A stretch of DNA of 64,000 nt from Crossiella sp. S99.2 (GTDB lineage: Bacteria > Actinomycetota > Actinomycetes > Mycobacteriales > Pseudonocardiaceae): positions 62,001 to 126,000 of the forward strand of contig NZ_JALMDK010000003.1 of assembly GCF_023094165.1 (NCBI RefSeq), written 5' to 3'. Within the stretch, counting starts at the first letter, position 1, and the number at the start of each line of letters is the position of its first letter. The position numbers and the translations under genes were made by a program. This document shows positions 8,946 through 19,500 of this stretch, one piece after another. The notes beneath the pieces are model-generated. The model worked only from the letters and a program-made list of their open reading frames with translations, had not been told where the DNA came from and made no database searches.

Positions 8946-9914
8946 CTAGCCCAGCCGGCGCAGCACGAACTCGTCACTGCGCCCACCCCCGAGCAGCACA
9001 TCCAGGCGCCCGGCCAGCGCGTACGGCCCGCAGTGCGTGCTGACCATGGTGGTCGGCGCCTTGTCCGCCCACGGCGTGGACCCGGTCACGCTCGCCGTCC
9101 GCCAGCCATCGGCCGAACGCACCTCCACAATCCGGTTCGCCGTGGTGTTGTCCACCGCCAGCAACCGGTTCCCCGGCCGCACCAGCAGTCCGTCCGGCTT
9201 CCCGATCGAGGCGTCCAGGGTGACCAGGTGGAACTTCGCCGGGTCGCGGAACGGAATCCGCACCAGGGCGCCCTTGGCCGACAACGCGCCGACGAGCCCG
9301 TGCGGCGTCCACACGATCCCGTTGAGCCCCCAGCCCGCCCCCACCGCACCCGCCAGCTGCGGATCGCGGACCAGGACGTCGGCCCGCCCGTCAGGGGTGA
9401 CCCGGTAGACCGCGCCCGCGAGCGAGTCGGTCACGTAGGCGGTGCCGTCGGGGCCGAGCGCGACGTCGTTGGCGAAGTTCTGGGTGTCGGGGATGAGCTT
9501 GCCGAGATCGAGGTAGTGCAGCGCCTTGCCGGTGCGCAGGTCGTAGATGCCAAGGCTGGCGAGCTGGTTCCTGGTTTCCGGGGTGGTGCGGTCGCCGCGG
9601 CCGAGGTCGGCGTTGGTGACCAGGACGCGGCCACGCAGGTTGTCCACGGCCAGGCCCATGGTGGTGATGAGGCGCTGGTCGTCGACCAGGGTGACGGCGC
9701 GGTTGTCCGGTCCGACGGTGGAGACGGTGCCGTGGGTGATCGAGCCGATGAGGAACCTGGCGCGCACGGCGTCGTAGGCGACGCCCTCGGGATGGATGCT
9801 GGGGCCGGTGCCCTGGATGAGCGGCGGGCAGTGCGGGGGCGTGGTGGGGGTGGCGGTGGCGGGGGTTGCCAGGGTGGCGGTCAGCGCGATTCCCAGGGCT
9901 ACGGCTCGTAACAC
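8946..9914 (-). CDS. Secreted SMP-30/NHL-type beta-propeller protein
   Basis: This 322-aa protein has a signal peptide (residues about 1-21) and repeated blade motifs such as FANDVALGPDGTAYVTDS, WGLNGIVWTPHG and KPDGLLVRPGNRLLAVDN. These are typical of SMP-30/gluconolactonase-like or NHL six-bladed propellers. Family members include lactonases and ligand-binding proteins; a catalytic assignment is not possible here. The GTG start at 9914 has AAGGGG upstream. It is the first gene of the minus-strand secreted group and is divergent from the LamG-RHS operon. Confidence 0.72.
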   Translation of the reverse strand: MLRAVALGIALTATLATPATATPTTPPHCPPLIQGTGPSIHPEGVAYDAVRARFLIGSITHGTVSTVGPDNRAVTLVDDQRLITTMGLAVDNLRGRVLVTNADLGRGDRTTPETRNQLASLGIYDLRTGKALHYLDLGKLIPDTQNFANDVALGPDGTAYVTDSLAGAVYRVTPDGRADVLVRDPQLAGAVGAGWGLNGIVWTPHGLVGALSAKGALVRIPFRDPAKFHLVTLDASIGKPDGLLVRPGNRLLAVDNTTANRIVEVRSADGWRTASVTGSTPWADKAPTTMVSTHCGPYALAGRLDVLLGGGRSDEFVLRRLG

Positions 9915-10161
9915 GGTCTGGCCCCTTCGTCGGGTACGGGTCCCGGTCAGGCTGGCAGGCAGCGACGTCGCGTTGTAGCTACGAAGGTGTTCGTTACACG
10001 CTGTGGCAATCGTCGTAGCTTCGCGTAGTTACCCTGTTCGGTCTATCGCAACTGTGCGAACAAGCTGCCTATAGTTCGCCCCGCGGTTTCTGGCCGCGCG
10101 TCTGGGGGGCGCAGCCACGTTCTGGTCGTTGAGACCACGTGGTTCTTGAGGGGGAGCTGGT
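9915..10161. promoter_or_regulatory. Divergent promoter region of the propeller gene and LamG-RHS operon
   Basis: This 247-bp gap contains AT-richer sequence around 9970-10080 (for example TGTTCGTTACACG and CCTATAGTTCG) where promoters for both directions must lie. CTATAGT at 10068-10074 is a plausible -10 element for the plus strand. A GGGGGAG Shine-Dalgarno site precedes the TTG start at 10162. Confidence 0.4.
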
Positions 10162-13100
10162 TTGAGGTTCGGCGCGCAGCGCTGCCTTGTGCAGCGCGTG
10201 ATTCGTGCTGCCGTCATCACGACGGCGGCTGCGGTAGCACTGTCCACAGTGGCCACACCGGCCGTCGCCGCACCCGCGGCGCCGGTCCGGGAAGCTGCCA
10301 CCGAGACCGCGGCGAGCAACGCCGCCAGAAGGCAGAACCAGCCGGTCAAGGTCACCGCGAAGACCACGGAGACCACTGAGGTCGTGGCCAACCCGGATGG
10401 CAGCTTCACCTTGACCGAGCACATCAAGCCGGTGCGGGCCAAGCGTGGTGACACCTGGGTGCCGATCGACCTGTCCCTGCGCACGCGTGCGGACGGTCTG
10501 GTCGAACCGGCCGCCTCTCCGGTGGACCTGCGGCTGTCCGGCGGTGGCGCCCAGGCGCTCGCGACGCTGGGTCGCGACGGCCGCGAGGTCGGGCTCGGCT
10601 GGGAAGGCGTCCTGCCCGCCCCGGTGCTGGACGGGCGGACCGCCACCTACCGGGAGGTCCTGCCCGGCGCGGATCTCGTCGTACGGGCCACGCTGACCGG
10701 GTTCAGCCAATTGCTGGTGGTCAAGAACGCCGAGGCGGCGAAGAACCCCAAGGTGCGCAGGGTGGTCTTCAACTCCCACACCAGGAACGTCACCCTCGGA
10801 CTGGCCACTCCGACCGGCCGCGGCAACACGCCGGTGCAGACCGGTACCGACCTGAAGGCGGTCGACAGCGACGGAAAGCTGGTGTTCTCCGGCGAGGCGT
10901 CCCGCATGTGGGATTCCACCGGCACCGGGACTCACGCCGACCGGTTGACCGGCCCGGGGGAGGGCGGCCGCGAGGCGGCGATGGGCGTCGAACTGTCCGG
11001 GACCAAGCTGGCCGTGGTTCCCGATGCGGGGTTCCTCGCCGCTGCCGAGACGAAGTTCCCGGTCTATGTCGATCCCGAGTACTGGTGGACCGGGCAGCGC
11101 AACCATCACGTGGTGGTGCAGGACCAGTGGCCGAACGAGCGCAACTTCGACCGCACCGACGGCAAGCTGAGTGATCTCAAAGCCGGCTACGCCTATGACT
11201 ATGAGGCCCGCAAGTGGGTCAAGTCGCGCTCCTACGTCGAGCTGAAGCTGAGCGACATGCACGGCAAGATCATTCACGACGCGTGGTTCAACGCCGACGT
11301 GATCCACTCCGGTGGCTGTGCGGCGGACAGGCCCACCCAGGTCCACGTGACCAGTGGCATCGATCCCGGCACGACCTGGAACGCGCAGCCGCGGCGGACC
11401 GGCCACCTCGGTGACTTCACCAACGTCAACAACCGTCAGCACTGCCCAGGAGCCAGCGGCGCCGAGATCAAGGTGACCGATCTGGTGCGGACCGGTGTGC
11501 AGGAACGGTGGTCGAACCTCACCTTCCTGCTCCAAGCCGCCAACGAGGGCAATGAGGACCACTGGCGGCGGTTCGACCTGAACCCGCGACTGATCGTCAA
11601 CTACAACACCCCGCCCAACCCGCCGGTGGAACTCGGCATGGAGACCGGGCTCATCCCGTGTGTGCGGGGCGAGAACCGACCGGTCGTGTTCACCAAGACG
11701 CCCAGGCTGCGGGCACGACTGTCCGATCAGGACGGTGGCATGCTCGATGCCGGTTTCCGGGTACTGAAGGGCACTCCGGAGCAGCACACCTGGGACGGCA
11801 ACGAGACCAAGATCGGCAACGTGCCGTCCGGATCCTTCGCGGAGGTGCGGGTGCCACCGGGGGTGATCACTGACGGCGAGGTTTACACCTGGCACCTGTG
11901 GTCGGGCGACTACGAGGCCAGCTCCTGGTCGGAGATGTGCGAGTTCACCATCGACAACGTCAAGCCGGGCCCGCCCGCGGTGTCCTCAGGTGACTACCCG
12001 GCAGGCCAGCCGTCAGGTGGTGCGGGCCAGACCGGGACTTTCCACCTCAAGGCCAACGGCACCAACGACGTCGAGCACTACCTCTACGACTTCACCGAAC
12101 AGCAGGGCGGTCACCAGCCGAGCATCCGGGTGAACGCCGACCGGATCGGTGGCGACGCCGCGATCCGGTTCACCCCGACCCTGGAACGGCCACAGTGGTT
12201 GTCGGTGGTCTCGGTCGACCGGGCAGGCAACGTCTCGCCCATCATCCGCTACGAGTTCACCGTGGCCAGGCATGAGCCGGCCATTGCCGGTCTGGCCGCG
12301 CACTGGCGACTGGACGGCGACCTCGCCGACGCTTCCGGCAAGAACCGCCCACTGTCGGCATCAGGCGCTCCCTCCACCACCGCCGAGGGCTACCTCGGCA
12401 AGTCGGCGACCCTCAACGGCAGCAGCGAGCACCTCCGCAGGCCCGCCTTCGTGGACACCGCGAAGAGCTTCTCGGTCTCGGCCTGGGTGAAACTCGACAA
12501 GGACGACCGCTGGGGCACCGTGATCAGCCAGGAGAGCCACGCCGCGGATCGGCCTGCCAGCAGCTTCTACCTGCAGTACGCCGACGGCCCGGACCGGTGG
12601 GCCTTCGCCATGACCGATGACAGCAGGCCGGGCGGACCGCGGGTGGAGTCGGCGAATCCGCCGCAACTGGGCGCGTGGACCCATCTCATCGGCGCCTACG
12701 ACGCCGCCAACGGCAAGCTGGTCCTCTACGTCAACGGCGTCAAGCAGGGCGAGGCGGTCGTGCAGGGCTGGAACGCCACCGGCGACCTGGTCGTCGGCGC
12801 GGCCAAGTTCGGCGGCAACACAGTGGACCACTTCCCAGGGCAGATCGACGACGTCAGGGTCTACGACCGGCTGCTGATCCCCGCCGAGGCCGCCACCCTG
12901 GCCAACCAGGCGGTGCTGCGCTCCCACTACGCGATGAACGAGGGCAGCGGCACGACAACCCGGGACCGGGTGACCGGTGGCACCGGCACGCTGCACGGCG
13001 GCTCCACCTGGGTCAGCGACGACTACACCGAGGTGCGCTTCAACGGGGAAACGGGCCCCAACGGCGGGCACATCACCGCGCCGCGACCGGCGATCCGCAC

Positions 13101-13560
13101 CGACCGCTCGTACACCGTGATGGCCTGGGTGCGCCTGGAGGAGTTGACCGAGCACGCACAGGCGGCGGTCAGCCTGGGCGATCCGAATTTCTCGCCATTC
13201 GTCCTGGAGTACCGGCACGAGGAGAAGCAATGGGGCTTCCTGGTCTCCTGCGCCGGTGACCGGGCCTGCGGGTGGCACGCCCTGAGTGCCCCCGGACAGG
13301 CACAGACGAACACCTGGGTGCATGTGGCCGGTGTCTACGACCTGGCGAGCGGCAAAGCACACGTCTACCTCAATGGCGATCCGGTCGGCTCGGTGGAGAA
13401 CGTCACCGGCTGGCATGGCGCCGGCGCCGAACTACTGATCGGCCGGGCCCAGTGGGAGCGGCAGCGAACCAACTACTGGAAGGGCTCCGTGGACGACGTG
13501 AAGATCTTCTCCGGTATCCCGACGCGCAATGAACTGCGGCAGCTGGCGGTGCGTTCCTGA
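10162..13560 (+). CDS. Secreted LamG-domain protein, partner of the RHS toxin
   Basis: This 1132-aa exported protein has a signal peptide, a DNRLRE-like adhesive N-terminal half, an Ig-like module paralogous to the 6086 gene (around residues 490-700) and two LamG/concanavalin-like domains. The LamG domains begin near 711 (HWRLDGDL) and 917 (HYAMNEGSG), and each ends with a DDV(R/K) strand. It probably binds carbohydrate or protein ligands at the cell surface. The TTG start follows GGGGGAG; a downstream GTG at 10198 would still leave a short signal peptide. Its TGA overlaps the ATG of the RHS gene by one base, which implies stoichiometric co-expression. Confidence 0.82.
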   Translation: MRFGAQRCLVQRVIRAAVITTAAAVALSTVATPAVAAPAAPVREAATETAASNAARRQNQPVKVTAKTTETTEVVANPDGSFTLTEHIKPVRAKRGDTWVPIDLSLRTRADGLVEPAASPVDLRLSGGGAQALATLGRDGREVGLGWEGVLPAPVLDGRTATYREVLPGADLVVRATLTGFSQLLVVKNAEAAKNPKVRRVVFNSHTRNVTLGLATPTGRGNTPVQTGTDLKAVDSDGKLVFSGEASRMWDSTGTGTHADRLTGPGEGGREAAMGVELSGTKLAVVPDAGFLAAAETKFPVYVDPEYWWTGQRNHHVVVQDQWPNERNFDRTDGKLSDLKAGYAYDYEARKWVKSRSYVELKLSDMHGKIIHDAWFNADVIHSGGCAADRPTQVHVTSGIDPGTTWNAQPRRTGHLGDFTNVNNRQHCPGASGAEIKVTDLVRTGVQERWSNLTFLLQAANEGNEDHWRRFDLNPRLIVNYNTPPNPPVELGMETGLIPCVRGENRPVVFTKTPRLRARLSDQDGGMLDAGFRVLKGTPEQHTWDGNETKIGNVPSGSFAEVRVPPGVITDGEVYTWHLWSGDYEASSWSEMCEFTIDNVKPGPPAVSSGDYPAGQPSGGAGQTGTFHLKANGTNDVEHYLYDFTEQQGGHQPSIRVNADRIGGDAAIRFTPTLERPQWLSVVSVDRAGNVSPIIRYEFTVARHEPAIAGLAAHWRLDGDLADASGKNRPLSASGAPSTTAEGYLGKSATLNGSSEHLRRPAFVDTAKSFSVSAWVKLDKDDRWGTVISQESHAADRPASSFYLQYADGPDRWAFAMTDDSRPGGPRVESANPPQLGAWTHLIGAYDAANGKLVLYVNGVKQGEAVVQGWNATGDLVVGAAKFGGNTVDHFPGQIDDVRVYDRLLIPAEAATLANQAVLRSHYAMNEGSGTTTRDRVTGGTGTLHGGSTWVSDDYTEVRFNGETGPNGGHITAPRPAIRTDRSYTVMAWVRLEELTEHAQAAVSLGDPNFSPFVLEYRHEEKQWGFLVSCAGDRACGWHALSAPGQAQTNTWVHVAGVYDLASGKAHVYLNGDPVGSVENVTGWHGAGAELLIGRAQWERQRTNYWKGSVDDVKIFSGIPTRNELRQLAVRS

Positions 13561-16500
13561 TGGGACGACGAACCTTGTTCCGCCGCTCGACCTGCGTCGC
13601 GCTCGGCCTCGTGTTGTTCTCCACCACGGTCTCGGCAGTCGCGGCGCCCGCCGCGGCGCCGGGGCAAGGCGTCCGGCCGGAACTCCAGAAGGACGTGTCC
13701 ATCCCCGGCGGCCCGGTTCCGGTGCGGCCGATGCCGCACAGCGAGTCGGACAAGAAACTCGTCAAGTCGCTGCCCAAACCGACCTGGCCCGCCAACGGCG
13801 CCGCCGAGGTCGTGCTGCCCGCGGACATGCCACCGCAAGGGCGGGCCGCCGAACCACAGCCCTCGGGCATCGAACATCGCAAGGCAGGCGCACTACCGGT
13901 GGCGATCGGCCTGGTGCAGCGGAACCAGCAGGCCAGGAGCGCGGTCGAGAGCAAGGTCAAGGTCGAGACCTTCGACCAGAAGGCGACGGAGAAGGCCGGT
14001 CTCAACGGGGTTCTGCTCAAGGTCACCGACGCCGGGGGCGCCGCGGGTTCGACCGTGTCGGTTCAGGTCGACTACGGCGGCTTCGCCGACGCCTTCGGTG
14101 GTGACTACGGCACCCGGCTCCGCCTGGTGCAGTTACCAGGCTGTGTGCTGACCACGCCGGAGAAGCGGGAATGCCGGGTGGTGACCCCGGTCCGCACCGA
14201 CAACCACGCGAGTGATCGCAAGGTCACCGCCCGGATTCCGCTCGATCAGTCCACTGTGGAGGGTCGATCGGCCGGTGCCGCCGCGGGCGGATCCGTGCTC
14301 GCGGCCACCGCCGCGCCGAAGGGCTCGGCCGGCACCTACAAAGCCACCTCGCTCGCGCCCTCCGGCAGCTGGTCCGCCGGCAGCTCCAGCGGTGACTTCG
14401 GCTACTCGCTGCCGATCCGGGTGCCACCGGCCATCGGCGGCGCCCCACCGCAGGTGACCCTCGGCTACTCGTCGGGATCACTGGACGGGCGCACCAGCGC
14501 CACGAACAACCAGAGTTCCTGGGCCGGTGACGGCTGGGACCTCAGTCCCGGCGGGTTCATCGAACGGCGGTACAAGAGCTGTTTCGAGGACAAGGGCGGC
14601 AACCAGGGCAGCCGGGAGACCGGGGACTCCTGCTGGGTGGAGGACAACGCGACCCTGGTGCTCGGCGGCACCTCGTCCGAACTGGTCAAGGACGAGGCGA
14701 ACAACCGCTGGCGTCCCAAGAAGGACGACGGCTCCTACGTCGAGCTGCTCAAGGGCGCGACCAACGGTGACAATGACGGTGAGCACTGGAAGGTCACCAC
14801 GACCGACGGCACCCAGTTCTTCCTCGGACGCAACCGGCTGCCTGGCTGGACCGAGGGCAAGGACGAGACCAACTCGACCTGGACCACCCCGGTCTACGGC
14901 AACCACGACAAGGAGCCCTGCCACGTCCGGAACTCCTACCCGGAGTCCTTCTGCCAGCAGGCCTGGCGCTGGAACCTCGACTACGTGGTGGACCGGCTCG
15001 GCAACGTCACCACCTACTACTACGACACCGAGATCAACCACTACTCGCGCGATATGTCGCTGGACGCCCCCACCAAGTACGTTCGGGCCGGCAACATCAA
15101 CCGGATCGAGTACGGGTTGCGCGCAGGCGGCGTGTACCAGGACGCGCCCATGCGGATCCGGTTCGAGCCCGCCGAGCGCTGTGTGCCCGAGGGCGCCATC
15201 ACCTGCGACCCCGGCCAGCTGAACAAGGACAACGCCAAGTCCTGGCCGGACGTGCCGTTCGAGCAGATCTGCGATCCTGGCAAGGAATGCACGGGGAACT
15301 ACGCGCCCTCGTTCTTCAGCCGCAAACGGCTGGCCAAGATCGTCACCGAACTGCGCAAGGACAATGCCACCGGCCCGCAGGACTACCGGCCGGTCGACTC
15401 CTGGACCTTGCGGCACACCTTCCCCGCCGCGGGTGACGGACTTGCCCCGGCACTGTGGCTGGCCGGCGTCACCCACACCGGGCACGTCGACGGCACGGTG
15501 GCCAAGCCGGAGGTGAAGTTCGGCGGCACGTCCAAGGCCAACCGGGTAGACGCCACCGAAGGCATTCCACCGCTCACCCGGTACCGCCTGACCTCGATCA
15601 CCGGTGAAGCCGGTGGACACACTGAGATCAAGTACACCGATGCGGACTGCCGCCGGGCCGACCGAATGCCGGCCAAGCCCGAGTCGAACACCCAGCGGTG
15701 CTACCCGATCTGGTGGGCGCCACCGGGTGCGGTCGACCCGATCCTGGACTGGTTCCACAAGTACGTGGTGGAGGTCGTCGTCGACGACGACCGTACCGGT
15801 GGATCCAGGCCGGTGACGACCGCGTACCGGTACAAGGACAACGACGCCGCCTGGCACTACGACGACAACGAGTTCGCCAAACCGGAGCACCGCACCTGGT
15901 CCTCCTGGCGCGGGCACGGCGAGATCCGCACGATCAGCGGCGATCCGGGCACGACCCAGTCGATCACGGACACCTTCTACCTACGCGGCATGGACGGTGA
16001 TTTCCAGCCCGGCGGCAAGCGCAAGGTCTCGGTGCTGGACTCGGAGAAACGCCCTACCGTGGACCACGATCTGCTGCAGGGACAGGTGCTGGAGGCGATC
16101 CAGTACAACGAGGGCAAGGCCGTGGCCGGGTCGATCAACGTGCCCGAGCTGAAGGGGCCGACCGCGACCCACGGCGACGATCAGTCCTTCATCGTCAACA
16201 TCGGCGCGGTGCGCCACCGCACCCTGCTGGGCGACGGCACCTGGCGACGAACGAGCACCACGACGTCCTTCGACAAGTTCGGCATCGCCGAGATGGTCGA
16301 GGAGAGCGGCGACCTCGCCGTCACCGGCGATGAACGGTGCACCCGCACCAGCTACGCCCGCAACGAGGGCAACTGGGTGCTCGGCCTGGCCTCTCGCGTG
16401 CACACCGTGGCGCTGCCTTGCGCCGCGGGCACCGGCAAACCCGGCGATCTGGTCAGCGACGTGCGGTCCCGCTACGACAACAAGGACTTCGGCGTCGCGG

Positions 16501-19500
16501 TGACCAGCGGCCTGGTCACCGCGACCGAACGCTGGGACGGAACGAAGTACCAGCAGCTCACCGCGACCTCCTACGACGTCTACGGCCGGTCCACCGAAGC
16601 CGTCGACGTCAAGGGGGTGCGCAGCAGGACCAGCTACAGCCCGGCCGAGGGCAAGCCGGTCAAGGAGATCACGGTCACCAACCCGCTGGGCCACCAGAAC
16701 AAGCGAATCCTGGAGCCTGCCTGGGGCACACCGGTCGCCGAGATCGGCGCCAATGGTGAGCGGTCGGACCTCAAGCACGATCCGCTCGGCCGGGTGCTGA
16801 AGGTCTGGACGCCGATCCGGCCGAAGTTGGCCAACCCGGACAAGCCGAGCACCGAGTTCAGCTACGAGTTGCGGACCGACGGGCCGACGGTGGTGACCAC
16901 CAAGGCCATTCGCGAGAACGGGTCCTACTCCGAGTCCTACAAGCTCTACGACGGTCTGCTCCGGGAGCGCCAGGCCCAGCACCAGGCTACCGAGACCGGC
17001 CGGATCATCACCGACACCTGGCACGACTCGCGTGGGCTCGTGGTCAGGACCAACGGCGCCTACCACAACGAGCATCCGGTCTCGAAGGCCCTGCACGGGG
17101 TCAAGGACAACCTGATCCCCAACCAGAACACGACCGAGTACGACGGGCTGGGGCGGGTCACCGCGTCGGTCCAGCGCAAGCACGATGAACCGCTGTGGCA
17201 GACCACCACCCGCTACGAAGGCGATCGCACCCACGTCACTCCGCCGGCGGGTGGCGTGGCGACGACGGTGATCTCCGACGCCCGCGGCCAGATCGTCGAA
17301 CGCCGTCAGTACCACGGTGGGCAGCCCACCGGCGGCTACGACGCCATGACCTATGGCTACACCACCTTCGGTGAACTGACCAAGGTCACCGACGCCGCGG
17401 GCAACGTCTGGGAGTACAAGTTCGACCAGCTCGGTCGCAAGACCGAGGACCACGACCCCGACCGCGGCCGGACGATCTACCGCTACGACCAGTACGACCG
17501 GCTGGCCGCCACCACCGACGCTCGGCAGAAGACGCTCTCGTACCGCTACGACGACGTCAACCGCAAGCGGGCGCTGCACGAGGAGACCGCGTCCGGTCCG
17601 GTCCTGCAGGCCGAATGGACCTACGACACCCTCAAGAAGGGACTGCCCACCAGTTCGACCCGCTACATCGGCGGCCAGGCGTACACCACCCGGGTCGGCA
17701 AGTACGACGACACCGGCAGACCGCTGAGCACCGTGGTCAACATCCCCGCGCAGGAGGGCAAACTCGCCGGCGACTACACCTTCCGGACCGAGTACAAGCC
17801 GGTCACCGGACAGGTCGGGGCCACGATCCTGCCCGAGGCCGGCGGCCTGCCACTGGAGCGCATCACCCACAGCTACAACGACATCGGGATGCCGACCGAG
17901 ACCAGCGGCATCAACACCTACGCCCAGGAACATCTCTACACGGCCTTCGGGGAAACCCGGGGGGTGACCCTGGGCGAAGGCGCCAACGTCGCGTTCCTGA
18001 CCAACTTCTACGACCCGAGCACCCACCGGCTGGAACGCTCGGTGCTCGACCGCAACGCCAAGCCGGGCTCGCGGATGGCGGACCGGAACTACACCTACGA
18101 CCCGGTCGGCAACATCACCCGCATCGCCGACGTGCCCGAGGGCGGCAAGTGGGACACGCAGTGCTTCCGCTACGACCACCTGCGCAGGATGACCAAGGCG
18201 TTCACCCCGGGCACCGGCGACTGCCGCACCGATCCGCGACAGGTCGGCGAACTCGGCGGCGCCGCGCCGTACTGGTCGGACTTCGGTTACGACGTGGTCG
18301 GCAACCGCACCAGCGAGACCCAGCACACCGCGCAGGGCCCGGTGACCCGCCGTTTCCAGCACCCCGACCCGACGAAGCCGCAGCCGCACACCGTGCGCGG
18401 CGTCACCAGGGAAGGCCCGAACGGCACGGCGAAGGACGAGTTCACCTACGACGCCACCGGCAACACGGCGACCAGGAAGGTCTCCGGCTCCCTCCAGACC
18501 ATGGACTGGACCGCGGAGGGTCGGCTGGCCAAGGTCACCGAGGCTGACGGCAAGTCCTCGACCTATGAGTACGGACCGGACGGCGGCCGGCTGCTGAAGC
18601 GCGAACCCGGCCGGACCACCCTGTACCTGCCGGGAACAGAGCTGAGCCTGCCGGACAACGGCGAGGTGACCGCCAAGCGCTATTACTCCCACGGCGGCGC
18701 CACCGTCGCGGTCCGCGGCTCGGTCTCGGGCCTGTCGTTGATGTTCAACGACCACCAGGGCACCTCCGGGGTGTCGGTGAACGCCACGACCCTGGCGGTG
18801 GACAAGCGATACCAGGACCCGTTCGGCATCCCACGCGGCACCGAACCCGGTTCCTGGCCCGACGACAAGGGATTCGTCGGCGGCACCAGGGACGCCACCG
18901 GACTGACCCACATCGGCGCCCGGGAGTACGACGCGTCCCTGGGCCGGTTCATCTCGGTGGACCCGCTGATGGACCTGGCGGATCCGCAACAGATGCACGG
19001 CTACTCCTACGCCAACGGCAACCCGGTGACCTTCTCCGACCCCAGCGGCCTGGCGATGGATTGCCGGCCGAACTGCTACGAGGGCGGGGTCAACCACAAC
19101 GTGGTCACCCCGCCGGGGGTGAGCCGGGCTCAGCGAGTCGCGGGGGAGAACACCCGTATCGCCCGGTCCCAGCGCAACGCGCGTTACCGACCCGGCGACG
19201 CCGCCCCGTCGCCGTCGCCATCGCCCAAGACGATCCGAATGATGGTCTACAAGCCGAAGCCGGAGTCCTTCTGGGATCACACCCTCGACTTCGTGGAGGG
19301 TGTTGGCGAGGTCGCGGTGAACGCGGTCCAGGGGGTTTACGCCGTAGCTACCGCTGCGGCGGACTGTGGCATGGGCGCCGGCTCGGGATCGGTCGCGGCG
19401 ATCGGCGGTACCACGTGTTCGCAGATGGCCGAGGGCGTCGTGGCGATGATCGAGGATCCGGGCAAGGTCATCGACACGATGATCGAGCCGTTCAAGATGG